A program made the translations under genes and the position numbers. 64,000 nt of DNA. Source: Chrysophaeum taylorii. Taxonomy: Eukaryota > Sar > Pelagophyceae > Pelagomonadales > Pelagomonadaceae. Shown piece after piece: positions 1 through 15,000 of this stretch. Where the stretch lies: assembly GCA_029834535.1 (NCBI GenBank), contig JAQMWT010000531.1, forward strand, positions 1 to 64,000, in the 5' to 3' direction. Below the pieces are notes generated by a model. That model made no database searches. It saw only the letters and a program-made list of their open reading frames with translations, and was not told the DNA's origin. How positions within the stretch are numbered: the stretch's first letter is position 1; each line of letters begins with the position of its first letter.

Positions 1-3000
1 GGTATTCAGCTCTGGTTCATCAAATGCCGGAAACAGTGGTAACCTCGCATTGCCTCAGGCACCGCGACAGTAGGTCGCGGAGGCACCGTGCGCGTTGTGG
101 TTGGAAGTGGGACTAGCAACGCAGGTGGCGAACTCACTGTTCACGCCGGGCGTTCAACGTCTGCGAGTGGCGGCAGTGTGCTGCTTTCTTCTAGTGAGGG
201 CACTGCAACCAGCAGCGGGGTGGTCGCCTTGAGCACGGCAAACAGCGGCGCCACGGGTAGCAGTGGCGTGCTACTTTTCAGCTCGGGCTCAGCCGTCTCT
301 GGAAATTCCGGCACGGTTGCTCTCGGTACCGGAGCTAGCACGGGTGGACGAAGTGGGCGAGTTATCATGGGAGTTGGAAGTGGCACCAGCGGGCATGCAA
401 GCTGCGTTGCCTTTTACTCGGGGCGCAGCACGATCCACAGCGGTGGAAAACTTCTGGCTTATTCGGGCGAAGGAACTGCTACAAGTAGTGGTGGCGTCAT
501 AATTCTAAGTGCCAACTCTGGCGTTGGTGGCGTGAGCGGGCGTCTAGTCTTTAGTTCGGGCACAGGCGCTTCAGGAAATAGTGGCCTTTTGTTGCTTGGC
601 TCCGGAGCATCGTCTGGGGGTCGTGGTGGTTGCGTCACACTTGCAGCTGGAAGCGGGACCAGCGGCGTGGGCGCCACCATGGATGCCACGTCGGGGCGCA
701 GTACGTCTGTCACGGGCGGGAAGGTCGTTGTCGATGGGGGTGAAGGAACTGCGTCAAGCAGTGGCCAAATTTCAATTCAGTCTGCAAACTCGGGCGTCGC
801 AGGTTGCAGCGGGCACCTCGTCTTCAGCAGCGGGTCGGCAAATTCGGGAAACAGCGGGAGCTTAATGGTGGGTACCGGAGTTTCAACGGCAGGCCGCGCC
901 GGAGCGGTGATGATAAGCGTGGGTAGTGGCACGAGCGGCAGCGGGGCAGAGGTCGTCATAGTTTCTGGCCGCAGCACGACTCGAAGTGGTGGCTATATCT
1001 CAACATCAACTGGCGAAGGAACAGCCTCGAGTAGTGGAGCAGTCGCGATCGTGTCACCAAACAGTGGTGTCAATGGTGTGAGCGGATTGCTGGTGTTCAG
1101 CTCGGGATCTTCGCAGTCTGGAAACAGTGGCGCGGTGATGATTGGGTCGGGCGCTTCGTCTTTGGGGCGCGGTGGGGCGGTGAGGCTAAGCATAGGCAGT
1201 AGTACAAGCGGATCAGGAGGATCAATCCAGATGCATTCTGGCCGAAGCACGGTGCTCAGTGGCGGTTGCCTCGCGATAACGAGCGCAGAGGGGACGCATT
1301 CGAGCAGTGGGTCCATTTCGATCCGCACGGCAAACTCTGGAGCTCAAGGCTCGAGCGGTCTTCTGGTGTTCAGCTCGGGCACTTCAGTCAGTGGGAACAG
1401 CGGCGTGGTGCTCGTCGGATCGGGCGCTGCCAGCGCAGGTATTGGCGGAGGCCTAAGTGTGAGCGTCGGCAGCGGCACGAGTGGATTCGGAGGTGCTGTA
1501 TGCTTGGTTTCCGGGCGCAGTACGGCCAAGTCGGGTGGCATCATTGTTATCGAGGGCGGTGAAGGAACTACCAGTAGCAGCGGCGCGCTGCACGTGAACA
1601 GCGCGAATTCCGGCGCAGGGGGCGTCAGTGGCCATCTATCGTTTAGTTCTGGCACGACCAAGTCGGGCAATAGCGGAGTACTGTGCATTGGTACAGGCGA
1701 CGCCACTGCCGGACGTGGAGGTGCGATCAGCATTACTGCTGGCAGCGGAACGAGTGGTAATGGTGCTTTGATTAACGTATATTCCGGGCGAAGCACCGTA
1801 CACACTGGTGGGCACCTAAGCGTGAGCGCAAGTGAAGGAACGGCTGCAAGCAGCGGTTCAGTGTGCATCCATACGGCAAACAGCGGAGTAGGGGGGACGA
1901 GCGGCCTTCTCTCGTTCAGTTCAGGGTCGTCGCGCACAGGAAACTCCGGTGCGCTGTGCGTGGCGTCGGGTGTGGCATCGGCTGGTCGCGGAGGCTCTGT
2001 GAGTCTGAGTGTTGGGAGTGGAAGTAGCGGACATGGGGGCATTATCTCGTTGGCATCGGGTCGCAGTTCATCAGTCACAGGAGGTGCATTGCAGCTAGAG
2101 TCAGGTGAAGGCACCGCGTCAGCAGTGGCACCATCATGTTGCAAACGACGAATAATGCTGGTTTCGGCGGAAGCAGCGGCCTGCTCGTTTTCAGTTCCGG
2201 GAGTGCAGTGACCGGAAACTCAGAACTGTCGTGATCAGCACAGTCCTGCTTCTTCTGGCCGTGGAGGCACAGTCCGCCAATCCGTAGGCAGTGGAACAAG
2301 CGGGGCAGGAGGAATGTCGTATTCCTTCCGGGAAGAAGCTCACTGATGTCAGGAGGCCAGCTATCATTCCTGTCTGGTGAAGGAACGACGACAACCAGCG
2401 GAACTCTTTGTCTCCAAATTGCGAATAGTGGATCATCCGGATGTAGCGGTAGGCTTTGTTTTAGTTCTGGCTTCTCCTCTAATGGAAATTCTGGTAATAT
2501 TGCGCTTGACTCTGGTCCAAGTGCAGCCGGACGAGGTGGCGCTATATTGTTGGCTGTGGGGAGTGGAACATCCGGCGTTGGTGGCCGGGTTGTTCTTGCG
2601 AGTGGTGCTAGTACTGTTGCGACTGGAGGTTTGCTGAGTGTTTTCGGCGGCGAGGGTACAGCAACTTCTAGTGGTGTTGTTTGCATTGTCAGCGCAAACT
2701 CAGGTGCGAACGACGCGGTGAGCGGATACTTAACGTTCAGCTCGGGGTCGTCCACCTCGAAAAACAGTGGCTCTATGTGCCTCGGTACCGGCACGGCATC
2801 CGGGGGATCTGGCGGCATCTTAAACTTATGTGTCGGCAGCGGAACGAGCGGAGCTGGTGGTAACATCCGTGGGAGGGGTGGACGAGCGATCGCGAAGAGC
2901 GGTGGCGCAGTTCGGCTGAGCAGCGGAGAAGGTACAGCATCAAGCAGTGGCAGCATAAGCATCACGAGCTCGAACGCGGGAGTGTCAGGGTGCAGTGGAC

Positions 3001-6000
3001 CGCTCGTCTTCAGTTCGGGAACGTCGAAAATGACAACTCGGGTGGTGTCCATCTGGCACATCACCAGCATTTGGGGAAAGGCTGGTAGTATCAGCTTGAG
3101 TTTGGGCAGTGGTGCGAGTGGTGCGGGATCGCCGAGTCAGTTGTTAGCTGCGCAGTACCACCAGCACCGGTGGACTTCTCGTCTTCTTCACCGGCGAAGG
3201 AACCGTGTCTAGCAGTGGGTCGATCTGCATTTTAAGTGCTAATGCTGGGTTGGGCGGCGGAGGTGGACTTATGTTCAGCTCTGGCGTGGCAACTGCTGGG
3301 AATAGTGGCTCAAACCTAGTCGGTTCCAAGAGGGAATCTACTGCTGGTCGCGGTGGCTTTGTTTTACTGGCCGTAGGGAGCGGAACAAGTGGTGCTGGCG
3401 GATCTGTCAGCGTGTATTCTGGTCGGACACCTCACGAACAGGTGGGTGCGTTGACATCGCTGGCGGAGAGGGTACCGTGTCGAGTAGCGGAAGCATACTC
3501 GTTCGTACGACCAACGGCGGCGTGTCAGGAGCGAATGGTGCTCTCGTATTCAGCTCAGGATCTGCATGTAACAGTAATAGCGGCGGGGTCTCGATGGGTT
3601 CAGGAACTTCGACGTCTGGTCGTGGTGGCGCAGTCTATATTAGTAGCGGCAGTGGCACTTCCGGTTCGGGCGGGGCCATATCGCTATTCGGCGGAAGATC
3701 AACAGCGAAGACTGGCGGTGCCATCTCAATCCGTGCTGGCGAGGGCACGGCATCCTCTAGTGGTGCAATTTTCATCAGAGCAGCAAACGTGGGCACGGAC
3801 GGTACCAGCGGCATCCTAACATTCAGCTCTGGAATCGGAACCGCTGGTAACAGCGGTGTGGTGACGTTCGGAACCGGGGTAGCAACCGAAGGTGTGGTGG
3901 CAGCGTGCGGCTAATGTGGGGAGTGGCACGAGTGGAACAGGCGGTCAGATGGAGATTCTCGAGTGGCCGTGCGACATGCGACTGGTGGCACATTGGAGTT
4001 ATTGAGTGGTGAAGGGACCGCGACAAGTAGCGGTGCAATTTTGATGACGACATCAATGCTGGGGACTCTGGTAATTCGGGCTTTCTTCGATTTAGCTCTG
4101 GTACCTCGGTAACCGGCAACTCCGGCTCCATTAGATTTGGCTCGGGTCGGCATCATCTGGGCAAGCTCGAGCTCACCATCAGTGTCGGTAGCGGCACGAG
4201 CGGAATCGGTGGCACGTTTGGTACTACAGCTGGACGTGGCACTCAAAGTACGGGGGGTGATGCTCTTCTCGAGCGGAGAAGGACGGCGACGAGCAGTGGT
4301 TCGTTGTGGATCACCACGGCAAACTCTGGTGTCGGCGGTGGTAGCGGGTATCTTTCATTCAGCTCTGGTTCGAGCACGACCGGAAACAGCGGTGCGTCGG
4401 TCGCATCGGAAGCCGCAACTGATGGAACCAGTGGTTCCGTTTGCATCGCCATTGGCAGTGGTACTAGCGGCACAGGAGGCAATACTCAAGTTCTCGGAGG
4501 GCGAGCATCCGAAATGACGGGAGGGCGTATTGTGGTTCATGCTGGCGAAGGCACAGCGTCAAGCTCTGGCATGGTTAGAATCTTCACTATGAATAGCGGT
4601 CAAGCGGGATTGAGTGGCCGATTAGTCTTCAGTACTGGCTCGTCGCGCTCTCTGGCAACAGCGGTCGTATCGCTGCAGGTTCCGGTTCGAGCACGGTCGG
4701 AAGAGGCGGCGCTATCCTCTTGACTGTGGGGAGTGGAAGTTCAGGTGTTGGTGGCCGATGTTTTTGTGCGAGTGGCGGTAGTACTATCGCGATGGTGGGT
4801 CATTGAGGTTTCTTAGTGGCGAGGGCACGGCAACGTCGAGTGGCACAGTTCGTGTTTTCAGCGCGAACTCTGGAGTGAACGGGGTGAGCGGATACTTGGC
4901 GTTCAGCTCGGGAGCTTCCTCGGAAACAGCGGTTCTGTGTGCTTTGATTCCGGTGCGGCCACAGGTGGAAGTGGCGGCACCATAAAGTTATGTGTCGGCA
5001 GTGGAACGAGTGGCGCTGGCGGTAGCATTCGCACCAGTAGCGGGCGTGCGACTGCAACGAGTGGTGGGTTGGTTCGGCTGAGTAGTGGAGAAGGAACGGC
5101 GTCAAGCAGCGGCAGCATCAGCATCGTGAGCTCAAACGCTGGAGTATCTGGGTGCAGCGGACTACTCGTCTTTAGTTCGGGGACTGCAAAAACTGGCAAT
5201 TCGGGTGACCTGCTTGTTGGTTCGGCTTCGGCGCGGGCGCAAGGCTGGCGACGTTACCATAGGTGTGGCAGTGGCACGAGTGGTGTTGGTAGTGCAATCA
5301 CATTGTTAGCTGGTCAAGACGCTGTCAATACTGGAGGGCATTTGGAATTAGCAAGCGGAGAAGGGACGGGGACAAGCAGTGGCTCGATTTTGCTTTCGAG
5401 CGCAAACGTTGCATGCGCTGGTGCGAGCGCTCTCCTAGTATTCAGCACGGGCGTGGCCCGAGGAGGCGGGAACAGTGGAACTACAATGCTCGCGTCGGGG
5501 GTGTCGACTGGTGGACGCGGAGGCAGCCTTATACTCACTGTTGGAGCGGCACAAGTGGTGTCGGCGGTACTATCAGCGCGTATTCTGGTAGAAGTACTTC
5601 ACAGTCGGGTGGGCGTGTCGACACCACAGGCGGCGAGGGTACCGCGTCGAGTAGCGGAAGCATAATCGTTTCGACGATCAACGTCGGCATATCGGGAACG
5701 AGTGGTGCTCTGGTTTCAGCTCAGGATCCGTCTGTAACAGTAATAGCGGAGGAATAATGTTTGGTTCTGGAGCTTCGACGTCCGGTCGTGGCGGCGCGAT
5801 CTTTATTAGTAGCGGGGTGGCACCTCCGGTTCGGGCGGGGCCATGTCGCTATTCGGCGGAAAGATCAACGGCGAAGACTGGTGGCGCCATCTCAATCCGT
5901 GCTGGCGAGGGCACGGCATCCTCGAGTGGTGCAATCTTCATCGGCAGCACAAACGCAGGCTCGGCCGGTACCAGTGGCATCCTAACATTCAGCTCCGGAA

Positions 6001-9000
6001 TCGGAACCGCTGGTAACAGCGGTGTGGTAACGTTCGGAACCGGGGTGGCGACCGGAGGATGGTGGTGCAGGGTGCGGGTGAATGTGGGAAGTGGCACGAG
6101 TGGAACAGGCGGTCAGCTGGAGGTTCTCAGTGGCCGTGCGACATCCGCGACGGGTGGCACACTGGAGTTATTGACTGGTGAGGGGACGGCGACAAGTAGT
6201 GGTGCAATTTTGATGACGTCATCAAATGCTGGAGACTCTGGTAATTCGGGCTTTCTTCGATTTAGCTCGGGTACCTCGGTGACCGGCAACTCCGGCTCCA
6301 CTAAATTTGGCTCGGGGTCGGCGTCGGCTGGGCGAAGTGGAAAGCTCACAATCAGTGTTGGTAGCGGCGCGAGCGGAATCGGTGGCACATTTGGTACAAC
6401 AGCTGGACGTGGCACTCAAAGTACAGGAGGCGTGATGGTCTTCTTGAGCGGAGAAGGAACGGCGACGAGCAGTGGTTCGTTGTGGATCACCACGGCAAAC
6501 TCTGGTGTCGGAGGTGGAAGTGGGTATCTTTCATTCAGCTCTGGTTCGAGCACAACCGGAAACAGCGGTGCCGTGTCTGTCGCATCTGGAGCCGCAACTG
6601 GTGAAACCAGTGGTTCCGTTTGCATCGCAATCGGCAGTGGTACCAGCGGCACCGGAGGCAATACTAAAGTTCTCGGAGGGCGAACATCAGAAATGACGGG
6701 AGGGAACATTGTGGTTTATGCTGGCGAAGGCACAGCGTCAAGCTCCGGCGTGGTCAGCATCTTCACCATGAACAGCGGTCAAGCGGGATTGAGTGGCCGA
6801 TTAGTCTTCAGTACTGGCTCGTCGCGCGCTGGCAACAGTGGTTGCATTGCTGCAGGTTCTGGTTTGAGCACTGGCGGACGAGGTGGCGCTATATTGTTGG
6901 CTGTGGGGAGTGGAACATCCGGCGTTGGTGGCCGGGTTGTTCTTGCGAGTGGTGCTAGTACTGTTGCGACTGGCGGTTTGCTGAGTGTTTTGGCGGTGAG
7001 GGTACTGCAACGTCTAGTGGTGTTGTTTGCATTGTCAGCGCAAACTCGGGTGCGAACGGGGTGAGCGGACACTTAACGTTCAGCTCGGGGTCGTCCACCT
7101 CGAAAAACAGCGGCTCTATGTGCCTCGGTACCGGCACGGCATCCGGGGATCTGGCGGCATCTTAAACTTATGTGTCGGCAGCGGAACGAGCGGAGCTGGT
7201 GGTAACATCCGTGGGAAGGGTGGACGAGCGATCGCGAAGAGCGGTGGCGCAGTTCGGCTGAGCAGCGGAGAAGGTACAGCATCAAGCAGTGGCAGCATAA
7301 GCATCACGAGCTCGAACGCGGGAGTGTCAGGGTGCAGTGGACCGCTCGTCTTCAGTTCGGGGACGTCGAAAAGTGACAACTCGGGTGGTGTCCATCTTGG
7401 CACATCACCAGCATCTGGGAAAGGCTGGTAGTATCAGCTTGAGTTTGGGCAGTGGTGCGAGTGGTGCGGGATCGTCGAGTCAGTTGTTGGCTGCACGCAG
7501 TACCACCAGCACCGGTGGACTTCTCGTCTTCTTCACCGGCGAAGGAACCGTGTCTAGCAGTGGGTCGATCTGCATTTTAAGTGCTAATGCTGGGTTGGGC
7601 GGCGGAGGAGGTGGACTTATGTTCAGCTCTGGCGTTGCAACTGCTGGGAATAGTGGCTCAAACCTAGTCGGTTCAAGAGAATCTACTGCTGGTCGCGGTG
7701 GCTTTGTTTTACTGGCCGTAGGGAGCGGAACAAGTGGTGCTGGCGGATCTGTCAGCGTGTATTCTGGTAGGAGCACCTCACAGACAGGTGGGTGCGTTGA
7801 CATCGCTGGCGGAGAGGGTACCGTGTCGAGTAGCGGAAGCATACTCGTTCGTACGACCAACGGCGGCGTGTCAGGAGCGAACGGTGCTCTCGTATTCAGC
7901 TCAGGATCTGCATGTAACAGTAATAGCGGCGGGGTCTCGATGGGTTCAGGAACTTCGACGTCTGGTCGTGGTGGCGCAGTCTATATTAGTAGCGGCAGTG
8001 GCACTTCCGGTTCGGGCGGGGCCATATCGCTATTCGGCGGAAGATCAACAGCGAAGACTGGCGGTGCCATCTCAATCCGTGCTGGCGAGGGCACGGCATC
8101 CTCTAGTGGTGCAATTTTCATCAGCAGCACAAACGTGGGCACGGACGGTACCAGCGGCATCCTAACATTCAGCTCTGGAATCGGAACCGCTGGTAACAGC
8201 GGTGTGATGACGTTCGGAACCGGGGTAGCAACCGAAGGATGTGGTGGCAGCGTGCGGCTAAATGTGGGGAGTGGCACGAGTGGAACAGGCGGTCAGCTGG
8301 AGATTCTCAGTGGCCGTGCGACATCCGCGACTGGTGGCACATTGGAGTTATTGAGTGGCGAAGGGACAGCGACAAGTAGCGGTGCAATTTTGATGACGAC
8401 ATCTAATGCTGGGGACTCTGGTAATTCGGGCTTTCTTCGATTTAGCTCGGGTACCTCGGTAACCGGCAACTCCGGCTCCATTAGATTTGGCTCGGGGTCG
8501 GCATCATCTGGGCAAGCTCGAAAGCTCACCATCAGTGTCGGTAGCGGCACGAGCGGAATCGGTGGCACGTTTGGTACTACAGCTGGAGGTGGCACTCAAA
8601 GTACAGGGGGCCTGATGCTCTTCTCGAGCGGAGAAGGAACGGCGACGAGCAGTGGTTCGTTGTCGATCACCACGGCAAACTCTGGTGTCGGCGGTGGTAG
8701 CGGGTATCTTTCATTCAGCTCTGGTTCGAGCACGACCGGAAACAGCGGTGCCACGTCGGTCGCATCGGGAGCCGCAACTGATGGAACCAGTGGTTCCGTT
8801 TGCATCGCCATTGGCAGTGGTACTAGCGGCACAGGAGGCAATACTCAAGTTCTCGGAGGGCGAGCATCCGAAATGACGGGAGGGCGTATTGTGGTTCATG
8901 CTGGCGAAGGCACAGCGTCAAGCTCTGGCATGGTTAGAATCTTCACTATGAATAGCGGTCAAGCGGGATTGAGTGGCCGATTAGTCTTCAGTACTGGCTC

Positions 9001-12000
9001 GTCGCGCTCTGGCAACAGCGGTCGCATCGCCGCAGGTTCCGGTTCGAGCACGGTCGGAAGAGGCGGCGCTATCCTCTTGACTGTGGGAGTGGAAGTTCGG
9101 GTGTTGGTGGCCGATGTTTTTGTGCGAGTGGCGGTAGTACTATCGCGACTGGTGGGTCATTGAGGTTTCTTAGTGGCGAGGGCACGGCAACGTCGAGTGG
9201 CACAGTTCGTGTTTTCAGCGCGAACTCTGGAGTGAACGGTGTGAGCGGATACTTGGCGTTCAGCTCGGGAGCTTCCTCATCAAGCAACAGCGGTTCTGTG
9301 TGCTTTGATTCCGGTGCGGCCACAGGTGGAAGTGGCGGCACCATAAAGTTATGTGTCGGCAGTGGAACGAGTGGCGCTGGCGGTAGCATTCGCACCAGTA
9401 GCGGGCGTGCGACTGCAACGAGTGGTGGGTTGGTTCGGCTGAGTAGTGGAGAAGGAACGGCGTCAAGCAGCGGCAGCATCAGCATCGTGAGCTCAAACGC
9501 TGGAGTATCTGGGTGCAGCGGACTACTCGTCTTTAGTTCGGGGACTGCAAAAACTGGCAATTCGGGTGACCTGCTTGTTGGTTCGGCTTCGGCCGCGGGC
9601 GGCAAGGCTGGCGACGTTACCATAGGTGTAGGCAGTGGCACGAGTGGTGTTGGTAGTGCAATCACATTGTTAGCTGGTCAAGACGCTGTCAATACTGGAG
9701 GGCATTTGGAATTAGCAAGCGGAGAAGGGACGGGGACAAGCAGTGGCTCGATTTTGCTTTCGAGCGCAAACGTTGCATGCGCTGGTGCGAGCGCTCTCCT
9801 AGTATTCAGCACGGGCGTGGCCCGAGGAGGCGGGAACAGTGGAACTACAATGCTCGCGTCGGGGGTGTCGACTGGTGGACGCGGAGGCAGCCTTATACTC
9901 ACTGTTGGGAGCGGCACAAGTGGTGTCGGCGGTACTATCAGCGCGTATTCTGGTAGAAGTACTTCACAGTCGGGTGGGCGTGTCGACACCACAGGCGGCG
10001 AGGGTACCGCGTCGAGTAGCGGAAGCATAATCGTTTCGACGATCAACGTCGGCATATCGGGAACGAGTGGTGCTCTGGTTTTCAGCTCAGGATCCGTCTG
10101 TAACAGTAATAGCGGAGGAATAATGTTTGGTTCTGGAGCTTCGACGTCCGGTCGTGGCGGCGCGATCTTTATTAGTAGCGGAGTGGCACCTCCGGTTCGG
10201 GCGGGGCCATGTCGCTATTCGGCGGAAGATCAACGGCGAAGACTGGTGGCGCCATCTCAATCCGTGCTGGCGAGGGCACGGCATCCTCGAGTGGTGCAAT
10301 CTTCATCGGCAGCACAAACGCAGGCTCGGCCGGTACCAGTGGCATCCTAACATTCAGCTCCGGAATCGGAACCGCTGGTAACAGCGGTGTGGTAACGTTC
10401 GGAACCGGGGTGGCGACCGGAGGATGTGGTGGCAGGGTGCGGGTGAATGTGGGAAGTGGCACGAGTGGAACAGGCGGTCAGCTGGAGGTTCTCAGTGGCC
10501 GTGCGACATCCGCGACGGGTGGCACACTGGAGTTATTGACTGGTGAGGGGACGGCGACAAGTAGTGGTGCAATTTTGATGACGTCATCAAATGCTGGAGA
10601 CTCTGGTAATTCGGGCTTTCTTCGATTTAGCTCGGGTACCTCGGTGACCGGCAACTCCGGCTCCACTAAATTTGGCTCGGGGTCGGCGTCGGCTGGGCGA
10701 AGTGGAAAGCTCACAATCAGTGTTGGTAGCGGCGCGAGCGGAATCGGTGGCACATTTGGTACAACAGCTGGACGTGGCACTCAAAGTACAGGAGGCGTGA
10801 TGCTCTTCTTGAGCGGAGAAGGAACGGCGACGAGCAGTGGTTCGTTGTGGATCACCACGGCAAACTCTGGTGTCGGAGGTGGAAGTGGGTATCTTTCATT
10901 CAGCTCTGGTTCGAGCACAACCGGAAACAGCGGTGCCGTGTCTGTCGCATCTGGAGCCGCAACTGGTGAAACCAGTGGTTCCGTTTGCATCGCAATCGGC
11001 AGTGGTACCAGCGGCACCGGAGGCAATACTAAAGTTCTCGGAGGGCGAACATCAGAAATGACGGGAGGGAACATTGTGGTTTATGCTGGCGAAGGCACAG
11101 CGTCAAGCTCCGGCGTGGTCAGCATCTTCACCATGAACAGCGGTCAAGCGGGATTGAGTGGCCGATTAGTCTTCAGTACTGGCTCGTCGCGCGCTGGCAA
11201 CAGCGGTTGCATTGCTGCAGGTTCTGGTTTGAGCACTGGCGGACGAGGTGGCGCTATATTGTTGGCTGTGGGGAGTGGAACATCCGGCGTTGGTGGCCGG
11301 GTTGTTCTTGCGAGTGGTGCTAGTACTGTTGCGACTGGCGGTTTGCTGAGTGTTTTTGGCGGTGAGGGTACTGCAACGTCTAGTGGTGTTGTTTGCATTG
11401 TCAGCGCAAACTCGGGTGCGAACGGGGTGAGCGGACACTTAACGTTCAGCTCGGGGTCGTCCACCTCGAAAAACAGCGGCTCTATGTGCCTCGGTACCGG
11501 CACGGCATCCGGGGGATCTGGCGGCATCTTAAACTTATGTGTCGGCAGCGGAACGAGCGGAGCTGGTGGTAACATCCGTGGGAAGGGTGGACGAGCGATC
11601 GCGAAGAGCGGTGGCGCAGTTCGGCTGAGCAGCGGAGAAGGTACAGCATCAAGCAGTGGCAGCATAAGCATCACGAGCTCGAACGCGGGAGTGTCAGGGT
11701 GCAGTGGACCGCTCGTCTTCAGTTCGGGGACGTCGAAAAGTGACAACTCGGGTGGTGTCCATCTTGGCACATCACCAGCATCTGGGGGAAAGGCTGGTAG
11801 TATCAGCTTGAGTTTGGGCAGTGGTGCGAGTGGTGCGGGATCGCCGAGTCAGTTGTTGGCTGCACGCAGTACCACCAGCACCGGTGGTCTTCTCGTCTTC
11901 TTCACCGGCGAAGGAACCGTGTCTAGCAGTGGGTCGATCTGCATTTTAAGTGCTAATGCTGGGTTGGGCGGCGGAGGAGGTGGACTTATGTTCAGCTCTG

Positions 12001-15000
12001 GCGTTGCAACTGCTGGGAATAGTGGCTCAAACCTAGTCGGTTCAAGAGAATCTACTGCTGGTCGCGGTGGCTTTGTTTTACTGGCCGTAGGGAGCGGAAC
12101 AAGTGGTGCTGGCGGATCTGTCAGCGTGTATTCTGGTAGGAGCACCTCACAGACAGGTGGGTGCGTTGACATCGCTGGCGGAGAGGGTACCGTTTCGAGT
12201 AGCGGAAGCATACTCGTTCGTACGACCAACGGCGGCGTGTCAGGAGCGAACGGTGCTCTCGTATTCAGCTCAGGATCTGCATGTAACAGTAATAGCGGCG
12301 GGGTCTCGATGGGTTCAGGAACTTCGACGTCTGGTCGTGGTGGCGCAGTCTATATTAGTAGCGGCAGTGGCACTTCCGGTTCGGGCGGGGCCATATCGCT
12401 ATTCGGCGGAAGATCAACAGCGAAGACTGGCGGTGCCATCTCAATCCGTGCTGGCGAGGGCACGGCATCCTCTAGTGGTGCAATTTTCATCAGCAGCACA
12501 AACGTGGGCACGGACGGTACCAGCGGCATCCTAACATTCAGCTCTGGAATCGGAACCGCTGGTAACAGCGGTGTGGTGACGTTCGGAACCGGGGTAGCAA
12601 CCGAAGGATGTGGTGGCAGCGTGCGGCTAAATGTGGGGAGTGGCACGAGTGGAACAGGCGGTCAGCTGGAGATTCTCAGTGGCCGTGCGACATCCGCGAC
12701 TGGTGGCACATTGGAGTTATTGAGTGGTGAAGGGACAGCGACAAGTAGCGGTGCAATTTTGATGACGACATCTAATGCTGGGGACTCTGGTAATTCGGGC
12801 TTTCTTCGATTTAGCTCGGGTACCTCGGTAACCGGCAACTCCGGCTCCATTAGATTTGGCTCGGGGTCGGCATCATCTGGGCAAGCTCGAAAGCTCACCA
12901 TCAGTGTCGGTAGCGGCACGAGCGGAATCGGTGGCACGTTTGGTACTACAGCTGGACGTGGCACTCAAAGTACGGGGGGCCTGATGCTCTTCTCGAGCGG
13001 AGAAGGAACGGCGACGAGCAGTGGTTCGTTGTGGATCACCACGGCAAACTCTGGTGTCGGCGGTGGTAGCGGGTATCTTTCATTCAGCTCTGGTTCGAGC
13101 ACACCGGAAACAGCGGTGCCACGTCGGTCGCATCGGGAGCCGCAACTGATGGAACCAGTGGTTCCGTTTGCATCGCCATTGGCAGTGGTACTAGCGGCAC
13201 AGGAGGCAATACTCAAGTTCTCGGAGGGCGAGCATCCGAAATGACGGGAGGGCGTATTGTGGTTCATGCTGGCGAAGGCACAGCGTCAAGCTCTGGCATG
13301 GTTAGAATCTTCACTATGAATAGCGGTCAAGCGGGATTGAGTGGCCGATTAGTCTTCAGTACTGGCTCGTCGCGCTCCGGCAACAGCGGTCGCATCGTTG
13401 CAGGATCCGGTTCGAGCACGGTCGGAAGAGGCGGCGCTATCCTCTTGACTGTGGGGAGTGGAAGTTCGGGTGTTGGTGGCCGATGTTTTTGTGCGAGTGG
13501 CGGTAGTACTATCGCGACTGGTGGGTCATTGAGGTTTCTTAGTGGCGAGGGCACGGCAACGTCGAGTGGCACAGTTCGTGTTTTCAGCGCGAACTCTGGA
13601 GTGAACGGTGTGAGCGGATACTTGGCGTTCAGCTCGGGAGCTTCCTCATCAAGCGACAGCGGGTCTGTGTGCTTTGATTCCGGTGCGGCCACAGGTGGAA
13701 GTGGCGGCACCATAAAGTTATGTGTCGGCAGTGGAACGAGTGGCGCTGGCGGTAGCATTCGCACCAGTGGCGGGCGTGCGACTGCAACGAGTGGTGGGTT
13801 GGTTCGGCTGAGTAGTGGAGAAGGAACGGCGTCAAGTAGCGGCAGCATCAGCATCGTGAGCTCAAACGCTGGAGTATCTGGGTGCAGCGGACTACTCGTC
13901 TTTAGTTCGGGGACTTCAAAAACTGGCAATTCGGGTGACCTGCTTGTTGGTTCGGCTTCGGCCGCGGGCGGCAAGGCTGGCGACGTTACCATAGGTGTAG
14001 GCAGTGGCACGAGTGGTGTTGGTAGTGCAATCACATTGTTAGCTGGTCAAGACGCTGTCAATACTGGAGGGCATTTGGAATTAGCAAGCGGAGAAGGGAC
14101 GGGGACAAGCAGTGGCTCGATTTTGCTTTCGAGCGCAAACGTTGCATGCGCTGGTGCGAGCGCTCTCCTAGTATTCAGCACGGGCGTGGCCCGAGGAGGC
14201 GGGAACAGTGGAACTACAATGCTCGCGTCGGGGGTGTCGACTGGTGGACGCGGAGGCAGCCTTATACTCACTGTTGGGAGCGGCACAAGTGGTGTCGGCG
14301 GTACTATCAGCGCGTATTCTGGTAGAAGTACTTCACAGTCGGGTGGGCGTGTCGACACCACAGGCGGCGAGGGTACCGCGTCGAGTAGCGGAAGCATAAT
14401 CGTTTCGACGATCAACGTCGGCATATCGGGAACGAGTGGTGCTCTGGTTTTCAGCTCAGGATCCGTCTGTAACAGTAATAGCGGAGGAATAATGTTTGGT
14501 TCTGGAGCTTCGACGTCCGGTCGTGGCGGCGCGATCTTTATTAGTAGCGGGGGTGGCACCTCCGGTTCGGGCGGGGCCATGTCGCTATTCGGCGGAAGAT
14601 CAACGGCGAAGACTGGTGGCGCCATCTCAATCCGTGCTGGCGAGGGCACGGCATCCTCGAGTGGTGCAATCTTCATCGGCAGCACAAACGCAGGCTCGGC
14701 CGGTACCAGTGGCATCCTAACATTCAGCTCCGGAATCGGAACCGCTGGTAACAGCGGTGTGGTAACGTTCGGAACCGGGGTGGCGACCGGAGGATGTGGT
14801 GGCAGGGTGCGGGTGAATGTGGGAAGTGGCACGAGTGGAACAGGCGGTCAGCTGGAGGTTCTCAGTGGCCGTGCGACATCCGCGACGGGTGGCACACTGG
14901 AGTTATTGACTGGTGAGGGGACGGCGACAAGTAGTGGTGCAATTTTGATGACGTCATCAAATGCTGGAGACTCTGGTAATTCGGGCTTTCTTCGATTTAG

